This document shows positions 13,301 through 21,999 of a stretch of 64,000 nt of DNA, piece after piece. Under the pieces are notes generated by a model. It did not search any database and was not told the origin of the DNA. It saw only the letters and a list, made by a program, of their open reading frames with translations. Each line of letters starts with the position of its first letter. Within the stretch, counting starts at the first letter, position 1. The translations under genes were made by a program, and so were the position numbers. This DNA is from Tetragonia tetragonoides (lineage: Eukaryota > Streptophyta > Magnoliopsida > Caryophyllales > Aizoaceae): contig CM076154.1 in NCBI GenBank assembly GCA_038025085.1, positions 28,078,501 to 28,142,500 on the forward strand, in the 5' to 3' direction.

Positions 13301-16300
13301 CTCCTCAGGGGCCACCCTCCATCTTGACTAAAATTCATTCTTTTCCATACTCCAGATTCCAAAGGATCATTTATACCCTTCATCTAATATTGGGAGTTCC
13401 TGTGGCCACCATAAAAATCTCTCCCCGCCCTTGAGTTTCTTTCCCATTCATTAACAACTCTCAGTCTTCTTCTAGGTACTACTCTTTACTCCCCTAGATT
13501 CCTCTTGGCTCGAGCCAATGGCTGAGAACCTAAAACGCCTATCCATCACCTCACAGTGGTTTCTTTGTATCTTGGAGGATTAGATTCTGATAGTAACTCA
13601 TAGATAGGTCTAAATTCTAGAATTGGAATGAAACTGGGTGCTGAAAAAGCTTGCCACAGATATTCTTAGACCTGCCTTGTATGCAAGCACTTTGTGTTCC
13701 ATGCTTTTCCACCTATTTCACTTTTTATTGCACTGTTCCAAACTACGGAGTATTTTAAAGTGTTTCTCAAAACAAAATAAAACAAAAGTCTATCTGAAAC
13801 GGTCTCTCTGCTAGGTGACTAGTTAGGGGTAAGACTTCGTACATAGGACCTCCCCAAACCCCGTCCTCGGTGGTTGTTGTTGTTGTTGTATTACATCAGG
13901 TACTTTGCAAAATTTTGGCTAAATCAAAGTCCAAATACTTTTGCAAACTTTAGCCTCATTCAGAATTTTCCAATGAAGCACAGACAATTATAGAAACTTT
14001 CAATAAGATATGAAGTTTGTCTAACAACTAGGAAGGTCAAGTGTTTTTTTTTTTACTTGTACTGGCCGATCACCAAGTATGACCTTGCCTCCATACTTCA
14101 TTGCTTCTTCAAATGCCACTCGAAACTCAGAACCAGGGAGAACTTCAAGCTTATCAGCAACCTAACAACGCAACAAATCAATCAAACAATGAAGCAAGAA
14201 CCAAATCAACATGTCAGCGTTGTTGTAATGCTAAGAAATGTAAACACTGAACATTGTCTGATTTTAAGACGTTGAAGGGCACATACCTTAGCAAGAAACC
14301 AGCTGTAAAGTATTCCAAAAACATTCTGCTTTTTCTTCCACATATCTATCATTTCACTCATAGTTGGCACCTGTGAATAGATGACAAGTTCATATACAGG
14401 TTGGCTCGCACGAACCCCCGAATACACTCTGAGTCCCCATACAAATAAAAGAAGAATTAAAGATTGGTATGTTTATGCAAAAACTCAAACTAGTCAAATC
14501 AATAACATTATTCCATTGTTAAATAATATATTAATTTAATTATCACAAAAAAGATTATTTATACATGAGAAGCAAAGAATAAATTTTTTGCCCCTCCATT
14601 CACACGTGTAAGTCATTATGGTATGGGTGCGGTCAAGTTATGCACATTTGACCATCACTTCAATTGACAACAAAAGAAAAAATTGGATTTATAATGGGAA
14701 AATGATATCACTAGATTTGTCATAAAATTTTACTTCCACCTGATTATACGTTTATAATTCTTATTATGATAATCTGATAAAAATAAGTGGTCAGAGTTAG
14801 TTGTATCTAGAAACCGCAAAAAGTGTAATCAAGATAAATTCCAGAAAAAAAAAAGATTATATTTGTGAACGGAGGGAGTGGAGAATATAACCATACAAAG
14901 AAGGGTGGAAAAACCGGGAATTACAAACAAAGAATAGAGCACGAATTTTACTCTTCAATAAGAAAAAAAAAAAAGAAGAACAAGGAAAATACAGTTCATT
15001 TCCTAATCTGTACAGCCACCCAATAAGTACCCCGCCGAGGGCAAGGTCTGGCGAGGTCCAGATGTACGCAGCATTACTCTTACCCCTATCTGTTGATTTA
15101 GAGCAGTAAACCACTAATAAGGAATTAAGGATAAATTTCCCAAGCGTCGTAACTTGCACTTCCTCAAGTGTAAGTTGTTTTAGAGCCGATTTAAAGCTGA
15201 GAAAGCACAGTACAAGTTGACCAAGGAGAATTTAATACTTCCACAGGACCTTTGTTCTCCGATTCCTCTATTCCCAACTTAATCAGAAATGGAAGCCATA
15301 ATCCCATTGTCCAGCCAGACATGCAATGCAACCTCTTTATGACTCACTCTACATACCTAGCGGGATCTCTTCTGACGATCACCTTTCCGTAAGCCCCATC
15401 AAACGCTACCCTTTTAGCCTCCCAGTCTATGATATCATTCAAGTCTCGTTTTGCTTCCTGCAATTGCAAGTCGGTCCCCCCATTAGCTATCTTCACTACC
15501 CAACAAGAACTACCAAGGCCCCAGCATCCTTTGATATCCTCATGGGCACTCAATAAGTGCATGGATGCTCGCTATGGCCTCTTCCCCTCCCCCCCCCCCG
15601 GCCACTTGCTAATTCTCCACCTAACTTAACAGAAAAAAGCAGGTTTGCTCATCTCGACAAACAGTCATTTCAATTTTAGTTTGCAGTTTGACCACTTGGC
15701 TGAATGACAAGTTCTCTTGGCCAAGCAAGTATTGTTCTAACTTCTGACCCACAAACATCCCTAAACATTTGGAATGTTCAGCAAGCACAATCAAAGGAAT
15801 GGGTCCAATGGCAGGTTTTTGTAAGACTAAGTGTTGTGCCGGTAAGATAGATTGCACATGCAAACGGCTTCTCCAAACTAGAAGTGCTCATGAAGTTCAC
15901 AAACGAATAAGATACCCAGACGAACCTAGGAGAGGAGGTGACAATGATGACTCCCCATAATACCATTATTCACAGGGACAAAAAAAAGTGCCATTTTAAA
16001 CAGGATATCCCAAAATGATAATGTACTTTCAAGTCATTCCTAAAATGCTTGCAGAAAAGGGAAAAACTGGTTTGTTTTAGCAAGATGGAAGCTTTTTAAG
16101 TTGGTAACAACATCAAGTAGAACAATCTCCCCTCCCTCCCTCCCTCCCTCTCTCTCTCTCTCTCTCTCTCCCTCTCCCTCTCCCTCTCCCTCTCCTGCAA
16201 GGTATTAACAAAATATTGGCCCATACATTATCAAAATATAGGCCAATATATTTATGTCACTTATCGGCTCTCTCTATCTCTAAAGTGACTTATCGACCAG

Positions 16301-19300
16301 AACATATTGGTTTTTAAGGTTGCTGATATGCAAAATCCCAGTATGTAATGCGGTGTGTGGTACAACCGATAGATGCACATGACCCTTTAAGAGACACCCA
16401 TAACACTACGTTTCCACGGTCTCACGATTGTTACCCCGATTGCGACTACAACCGACTTCTAACCCTTGAACCCTGAGCACACCTCGAATCTATTAGAGAT
16501 GACCAATTTTGAGCCCCCTTAAAGCCAATGGAGATTTTCCTGGCCGATAACTTTAGAGTCCATGGGACCATCGCTCGGGGAAGTCTAAACAACACCCATG
16601 TTATCAAAAACAAATAAATAATTCTTCTTATTCTTTTGACAAAGGAACAATTGGATGAAATTTTGGGGATATAGGAAGACAAATTGTGGGTTATCAGATT
16701 TAGCGAACTGGATCATGTTTCAAGGTGACCTGGGTCAATAAAGATTCTCATTTTGAGACATGCGACCTGGTTCGCCGTTAGAGGGTTCAACCTGCGAACC
16801 GGGTAGCATTGAATGAAGCCCTCAATATCAATCATTAACAACTCTAAAGCTCTAGTTCATGTTATGAAATATTGGAAAATGCTTATGTAACAGTCAGCAA
16901 GCACCCAAATTTGAGAAAAGCCAAGCAGAAATCTGAAGTTCAAGAGGTAAGAAAGAAGATGAGAGAGTAACCTTTAAATCTTTAAGGGTAAGTATAGCCA
17001 CTCGACTTGGACAGAGCTCAAGAAAAACAACCTAACAAAGCCACAATAGACCGGATAAGCTTCAAGAATCACAACGATACATTATGCTAAGAAAATCCAT
17101 CAATCTACCAAGTAACAAATTGAAAGATTTCATAAGGATCCACCTCGGGCTTTAAGCAATTGATTACCGCTTGAACATCTCTGCATGATTCCTGCAATTA
17201 TGAACTAATTATCCATCATATATTTGTCTGATATCCCATACCTTAACACTATCATATCTAGTAAAACACCATGCAAGTTAATATACCCCAACTGAAAGTA
17301 ACCACTTGATAGATGTTATAGTCTGCATCTCTCACGTAACATCAGAATTCAGAAATCGGTAATATATTGACATGATAACTCACAGTAATAATTCAGCTTG
17401 CCAAAGGAAACACCTCCATTGAAGTCTCAATTTTAACATTATTTTCCGGCACTTTGTATCTCACGTAGGAAAGAGACAAAAACAAGCAGGACATGCCACC
17501 AGTATGAGAACAAAGAAACTTCATCAAAAAAATAGAAACACTCAGTTCATACTTTTTTTTAGATAAGAATATTTTTATTAATCAATCAATTGAAAGAATG
17601 CAAAAAGAGGACAAGGAGTCCTCGAATGAATACAAAAAATATCTACAACTCCCCGCAATTAAGTTGAACAAAGGTAAGGGGAACACCCTTGAAGGCCCCA
17701 ACTGCCTTCGCCCAAAGGGAAGCCAAATAAACAATATGATCCCAAACACAGTCGACGGGCTTTCCAGAAGCGGAAAAGACCCACGAGTTCCACTCCAACC
17801 AAATACATCACAGAATGGCCATACAAAGAAACACTCTGTGCATACTAATCAGGGACAAGGCTAAAAATGAGTAATTCAAAGGTGTGGAAGCTACATGTGC
17901 TGCAAAAGTCATTTTGTGGAGATCATATAAGGGTTTTATTCCTAGCAAACATGAGCTGAGTAATAAAAGGAGTAATGTAGACCCTGTGTAGCCTGTGTCC
18001 TCTTAAAATTTTGGAAACAGTTGAGCGTTGCTTCAAAGATTGTGTGCATACTAGAAAAACTTGGTTTGGCAGCTCTTTAGGAAGACGTGACCTGACTATA
18101 AATTGTTAAATTGCTTGGTGGAATCCAGATTGTTTTAAATAACTTTGGTTAACCTGTATGTTAACCAACTTTTTTAGATAAAGAAAAAGATTATATTAAT
18201 GAAGAAGCCAATTTACAGCAAGAGAGAGGATAGGGCATCCTCTACAGTAAACAATTTACAAAAGAGACCAATTCCTTTGAATCTCTGTGATAGTGTAATC
18301 CCGAAAAGCCCCCGCAGCTTTAGCCCATAACAAAGCCAAGTAGGTGATCTTCTCCCAAAGTAGTGAAGGAGAGATTGACACCCCTTTGAATAACTGAGCA
18401 TTCATCTCCAACCATATACCCTATAAGATTGCAAAATAAACATTACGCCACCACAACTTCCTCTCCTTCCCACCCCTAGAACCCCAAAATAACTTTGGTT
18501 AACCTGTATGTTAACCAACTACTATGGTCATCTGGGCTATCTGGTTCACCGTAATGAAATTATTTGAAATGGATAACAGTGGGATTCTGTGCAGGGCCCT
18601 TTACAGGTGAGCGGTTTTGCTGCTTGCAAATTGGAGAATATGTACAAGCTGTGGAGACCATCAAGCAGCAGCACATTAACTAGTAGTCAACTCATGGCGG
18701 CACGGTAAGGTGGTGTCCACCAACTGGTGATTGTATCAAAATCAATATAGATTATGCACTATTAGATGCTTCACGATCATTGGATGGGCCTGTGTGGTGT
18801 GACATTTACAAGGAATGTTTTTTGGGGACAGTGGCTCGGAAGTATAGATGGGCTTTGTTCTCCAATATCGGGGAAGCTCATGCTGTTAGGGAGGCTGCTA
18901 TGTGGGCAAATCAAACACATCAAGAGAATGGCCAATCAATCTACCCATTCTGTTGCTCACAATTCTAATAGCTTAGCTAACTTATTTTTTTCTGCAGGGA
19001 TGTTGTCCCACCAGCGATCATTTGGGTCGACTGTTTGATGATGCTTCATCTATAAAATATATAGTATGATCTTTGCTTTCACAATAACAAAATCAGGGAC
19101 AAGGGCAGAAATTAAGCTAAGTTGAGGTCACATACGAAACATATGATGCCAAATAGAGCATTGCTTTATCGAGTAGTTCACTCATGTGACGAAGTGCCAA
19201 ATTCAGATATCCAAGACTCAGAACACAAGCATATGAATTTTTACACTATATAAGACTCAGAGATCATTTAGGTGACATCATCTTAAGATTATACAAGCGA

Positions 19301-19874
19301 CTATGAAAACACTTGAATTATTGTCCAAGAACTTTAGTAAGACTTCCTAATTGTGCAATAAAACTCACCTGATATTTCATAAGAATAACACTAATAATAC
19401 AAATCAAAATCCGATTGTACCTCAAATAAATTACACCACTTAGCATAAAGATCAGCAAGAACTAAAACAACCAAAAAAAACAGATAAATAATCTAAAATG
19501 CGCATATAAAAAACTCATAAAAAGATGATCAATCACCTGACCTGAGAAACATGAGCAGTACCAACCAAGTAAACATCACATGTACCGCCATGGACATTCT
19601 CACACGACAAAACCACGACATTTCTTGAAAGCTCCTCGGGAAGAATTCTCGTCTCACCATCTTCATTCTCCCCTCCAGAATTTCTCTCTCCTGAGCCAAC
19701 GACGGCATCATCACCAGACCTCTCATCACTCTCAATTGGGATGAAATTAGGGTTAGGATTAGCGTTCGATGGATTCTCTGATCGAGGCGATAACTCATCA
19801 GCCGGATTCTCAACGGTGACAAAATCGTCATCAATTGCGCTTCTCGAGAGATTTTCCGGCGAATTTGGGTCCAT
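1353..19874 (-). CDS. TraB-domain protein, nine exons, complete
   Basis: Exons in coding order: 19874-19542, 17191-17144, 17031-16972, 14370-14287, 14161-14057, 5301-5188, 5094-4994, 1898-1787, 1487-1353 (TAG stop). All have AG/GT borders and phases that join into 363 codons, the usual length for plant TraB proteins. Exon 1 ends with the family motif GTAHVSQ (residues 105-111). Later landmarks are [10 protein letters not shown] (128-137), [10 protein letters not shown] (199-208) and VVGKGHL (301-307). The N-terminal ~95 residues are acidic and disordered. Residues ~342-358 form a hydrophobic segment followed by KKQS, a C-terminal tail anchor. Plant TRB1-type proteins of this family sit in the mitochondrial outer membrane and contribute to ER-mitochondria contact and mitophagy; a role here is inferred from that. 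An in-frame upstream ATG at 20069 would add 65 residues. Introns reach 8.8 kb and are filled with transposon remains, but no break was found in the coding exons. Confidence 0.92.
1899..4430. other. TraB intron 8, left part
   Basis: This is AT-rich intron sequence without coding potential. Around 2454-2625 a segment begins AGTCTTGTATGAGACC, which resembles the end of the small repeat at 59177-59300. Two short blocks near 2720-2770 and 2900-2960 share wording about spaced ACTC/CAATG motifs, suggesting decayed repeats. Nothing else is recognisable. Confidence 0.4.
4431..4914 (+). mobile_element. 5'-truncated L1-type LINE with target-site duplication
   Basis: A 484-bp insertion lies in TraB intron 7. 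Its right end is AATAAAAATTTTCTTATCTT plus an A tail (4901-4914), the 3' end style shared by the other L1 fragments of this window. It is flanked by AGCATGGTAACAGT at 4417-4430 and 4915-4928, a perfect 14-bp duplication. That fits target-primed reverse transcription with 5' truncation. Confidence 0.75.
4510..4715 (+). repeat. degenerate tandem repeat of about 14-16 codons inside the LINE fragment
   Basis: Four imperfect units start with ACTCTxGG and continue AAGGAxGCCAATGATxT. In the frame from 4533 they read as [16 protein letters not shown] and [16 protein letters not shown] segments. This is probably a repeat-bearing part of the LINE or of sequence it picked up. The product is unknown. Confidence 0.45.
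6318..6708. mobile_element. MITE with GTTTGGCC termini and duplicated right arm
   Basis: The left end GGGACCTGTTTGGCC is matched in inverted form by GGCCAAACAGGCACTTA near 6592-6610 and again by GGCCAAACGGGCACTTA near 6690-6708. The two right arms (about 6510-6610 and 6611-6708) repeat each other and both contain GTGAATGAAAATGGGGTGGG. It lies in TraB intron 5. The structure suggests a non-autonomous TIR element with a tandem copy of one arm. Confidence 0.6.
7650..7905. mobile_element. Stowaway-like MITE
   Basis: The 256-bp element begins TCCCTCCGTCCCAGACAAAT and ends with the inverted copy ATTTGTCTGGGATGGAGGGA. The inverted repeat extends about 36 bp into AATTGTTTTTT. CTCCCTCCGTCC ends are typical of Stowaway (Tc1/mariner-derived) MITEs. 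No coding capacity. Located in TraB intron 5. Confidence 0.8.
8225..8700 (-). mobile_element. L1-type LINE ORF2 fragment
   Basis: On the minus strand 8231-8512 reads [15 protein letters not shown], then [10 protein letters not shown] and [17 protein letters not shown]. This is the region between the reverse transcriptase core and the C-terminal zinc-binding (zf-RVT) part of plant L1 ORF2. The ends are not defined. It is a degraded fragment in TraB intron 5. Confidence 0.65.
9241..10671 (-). mobile_element. RTE-type LINE, reverse transcriptase fragment with 3' tail
   Basis: The minus strand encodes reverse transcriptase motifs [15 protein letters not shown] and [12 protein letters not shown] (catalytic FADD) and a fingers/palm stretch to about 10034. 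It continues in shifted frames through AECWPVRQ and RILRWMC (9748-9975) to a C-terminal [17 protein letters not shown] (9578-9790). The frame changes show decay. The 3' end (9241-9345) is the conserved plant RTE/SINE-like tail with CCTCCCCAGACCCCGC followed by a (TTG)n tract, seen on the plus strand as (CAA)n. The 5' part is cut at about 10671 by the adjoining L1. Confidence 0.85.
10672..11930 (-). mobile_element. L1-type LINE, ORF2 C-terminal part and 3' end
   Basis: Minus-strand frames give [14 protein letters not shown], then [18 protein letters not shown] (the zf-RVT cysteine/histidine pattern), then [18 protein letters not shown] and [12 protein letters not shown]. This is the standard C-terminus of plant L1 ORF2. 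It ends toward 10672 with TTTTTTTATTTAGATAAGAG on the plus strand, meaning an A tail on the coding strand. Several frame changes show that it is dead. It appears inserted into the RTE reverse transcriptase gene, which resumes at about 10671. Confidence 0.8.
12350..13310 (-). mobile_element. LINE ORF1 remnant with RRM-like domain
   Basis: Minus-strand 12934-13200 reads [15 protein letters not shown] then [20 protein letters not shown] and [13 protein letters not shown], an RRM fold with RNP1-like YRFALVKL. It is preceded by a degraded RNP2-like LVTTLFI (about 13275). Further 3', frames at 12517-12735 and 12351-12593 give LLTFDS and [15 protein letters not shown] plus WVSIYGLP, matching the DUF4283-like middle part of plant LINE ORF1 proteins. 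RRM-bearing ORF1 is known from beet L1 (BNR) elements. It could be the 5' part of the L1 whose 3' end lies at 10672-11930, with the middle deleted. Confidence 0.65.
13796..13892 (+). mobile_element. RTE/SINE 3'-tail copy
   Basis: A short copy of the same tail as at 9241-9345, here in plus orientation: AAACGGTCTCTCTGCTAGG, then GGACCTCCCCAAACCCCG, then (GTT)n. Only the 3' end is present, consistent with severe 5' truncation. It lies 165 bp from TraB exon 5. Confidence 0.65.
14371..16971. other. TraB intron 3
   Basis: The intron holds a decayed RTE/SINE tail on the minus strand at about 15012-15090 (GGTCTGGCGAGGTCCAGATG, no TTG tract). It also has a minus-strand open stretch around 15344-15863 that may be an old retroelement piece which I cannot assign, and a CT microsatellite at 16127-16195. 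The remainder is unrecognised AT-rich DNA. Confidence 0.45.
16127..16195. repeat. (CCCT)n/(CT)n/(CCCTCT)n compound microsatellite
   Basis: A 69-nt pure pyrimidine tract on the plus strand grades from CCCT units through CT dinucleotides to CCCTCT units. It lies in TraB intron 3. Confidence 0.9.
17553..17826 (-). mobile_element. 5'-truncated L1-type LINE 3' end
   Basis: The plus strand starts with a T run and AGATAAGAATATTTTTATTA, the mirror of an L1 A tail. It is followed by the usual 3' segment with AAGGCCCCAACTGCCTTCGC. It is flanked by AGAAACACTCAGTTCATAC (17534-17552) and AGAAACACTCTGTGCATAC (17827-17845), a 19-bp duplication with two mismatches. It lies in TraB intron 1. Confidence 0.7.
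17861..19090 (+). mobile_element. LINE 3' part with RNase-H-like remnant, carrying a nested L1
   Basis: This 1.23-kb insertion is bounded by the perfect 14-bp repeat AATCAGGGACAAGG (17847-17860 and 19091-19104). In plus frames 18766-19038 it reads [16 protein letters not shown] and [16 protein letters not shown], then [14 protein letters not shown]. This resembles the RNase H-like C-terminus of plant L1 ORF2, with the GEAHAVREA helix. The 3' end is AT-rich with a short A tail. It is interrupted by a minus-strand L1 fragment at 18171-18486. Confidence 0.65.
18171..18486 (-). mobile_element. nested L1 fragment with 34-bp target-site duplication
   Basis: The fragment starts with TTTTTAGATAAAGAAAAAGA on the plus strand (reverse A tail) and carries the familiar 3' segment with CCCCCGCAGCTTTAGCCC. 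It is flanked by identical 34-bp sequences at 18137-18170 and 18487-18520, containing AACTTTGGTTAACCTGTATG. The duplication is perfect, so the insertion is young relative to its neighbours. Confidence 0.8.
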
Positions 19875-21999
19875 TTTCCGGCGAAGGGGAATGAACTGTC
19901 TGTGGTGAGTGTAGGGTAGATTAGGTGCGGTCGAGTTACCGAGTTGGAATCGGAGTGATGGTAGGGTGAGATGATGGTGGGGTAGTGCGATGAGGAGGCG
20001 TGACTCGGATGGTGTGAATGAGTTGACTAGACGAGTCAAGCGATTCATAAAATCTGTCAAATTGTCCAAATGGAAGATGTTATGCGTGTACGGTGATGAA
20101 ACGAAATCCTTTGGTTAATCACTTAACTAGTGTGTGTCGCACGGGAAAAATTATTTTTGGTAAAAGCATTTTTTAAAGTCATTTAGTCATGGTATTACTA
20201 TTATATGTTTTTTTAGTTCATATGCTACTTGTTTTCGAGTTTAGTGCTAGTGCCCATGATACTATAACGATTGTAATCATCAACCATTGTGGTTATATTA
20301 GGGGTTTGTCATCCGCTTTTTGAAAGATTGGTGATCCCACAATGAATAAATATGCATCTATCGTAATTAGGTATCAAGCAAATTCAAGTTTTGTAAGTGT
20401 TTGAGATCAATTGCAAACATGAACTCTTTACTAACACAACAACAATAGTGGTGAAACTATAAGCATTTCCCCTGAAGCCAAAGATGTACAAATCTCAATT
20501 CATTGATGTTTTTTTTTCCTAGGGTAAAAATTACGCTTGTATTATCAGAACGAACCAAGCCAATAATAAGTCCCATCCAAAGCTGAGAGGGAAGAGAACC
20601 TTAAATACAAATTCTAGAATGGTATTTAAGAAAAAGATTTGAGGCCTCAAATCCATTAAACAACTTTGCTAAACAAAGGCTTCAAAGGGCAATCTACCTA
20701 CCTGATTTTCTTAGCAATCTATCTACTCTCATCACACTCGTGCTTCTGCTCAACAACGTCCTTGGTAGAACTGACACTATTCTGAAAAATGAGTTTTTAT
20801 CTTATGTGCTTACTTCCCTTGTATCCACCCATCCAACGAAACCATCTACCAACCTTCAAAGATCATACATGAATGCAGCCAGCTTTTGATTTCCTCAATC
20901 ACCTGCACGGAGTAGCTACATTCTAGAACAAAGTTGAGTTAGTTTCTTGACAGAAAAGACATATGAACTCCCCATTGTAGAATTGCATCATGGGCCCTCA
21001 TGTTCATGGCAAGTCTATCTAGTATCAATAATCTGCCCAGCTATCAGCTAAGCATATGTACACAGCATCTCTAGGCAAATGAACCTGCCCCAACCACTTC
21101 AGCATCCCTGATTCTGGATTGTTCCCTTTTAAACATTTAATACCCCTTCTAGATAGTGTAGCAGCCCTTGTTGTAAGGCTAACTAAGAGTCTAATTATAT
21201 AGACTTACCGGCTCATAATATGAACTTTTCAACTTATTTTACAAAAAGAATATAGTTGAAGCTACGCTTTCTTTGATAAAACCTTCTACTTCTACATCTG
21301 TTTTAATTGTTTTAGCTCATAGCAAGGGGGATTACATGGCAAAAGGAATCTATCGCACAGGGCTTTGTCACAACTATTTGTGCATAAATATCAGATTCTG
21401 AATGCAAGATCATATTCTTGTAAACAAAAATAGCTAATTAGATACAACCTGAAGCAAGATATATATATCACTGGCGGAAAACATTTGAGTATTAAGCAGT
21501 AACCTGAACAGAAAGAAAGAGAAAACAACATTCTTTTGTGGGAAAATGTAAGCTTTGGCAGATAATAATATCATTCGCTAATCAAAGATAGTGGAAAGCG
21601 AAGGGAGACAGTTGTAGAAAAAGACTACGTGCAGCTTCATTTACAGGTAACACTGTGTGGGAATACACAATCAGTGGCTAGTTTATGTCCCCGAACATAC
21701 TTTTGAAAAGGTCCATGTAAAATCATGAGCAAACTGAATTTTGGAGTATGACGAACTCAATTTGGGTAGCCAACTAAACTATAGAGGCATGAACCATCAG
21801 AGGAGATATTACAATGGCTAGTAAAATTACAGGCTTGAATTTGAAGCATAGCTTAAATTGCAGGAAAACAATCCAAATCAGAAGTAGGAGAAGATAGGGT
21901 AGCTAGAGATTGTATTCAGAATTTAATAATAAGAGGATTGAAAATAAAACATTGTTTCAGTCATGATGCAGGAAGAAAGTGGATAATGAAAGTTCATAC
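19875..21999. other. TraB upstream region with a LINE fragment
   Basis: The first ~230 bp would hold the TraB 5' leader and promoter. The stretch 20507-21140 is a minus-strand LINE 3' remnant (see next entry). From 21140 to 21999 I see only AT-rich, unassigned sequence that could belong to the exon-like unit at 22000-24480. Confidence 0.4.
20507..21140 (-). mobile_element. decayed non-LTR retrotransposon 3' fragment
   Basis: The plus strand begins with a T run (about 20507) and, in minus frames, gives WLGQVHLPRDAVYICLADSW, then AILQWGVHMSFLS and LECSYSVQVIEEI. This pattern resembles the zf-RVT region of plant LINEs. There are many stops. The boundaries are approximate. Confidence 0.45.
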
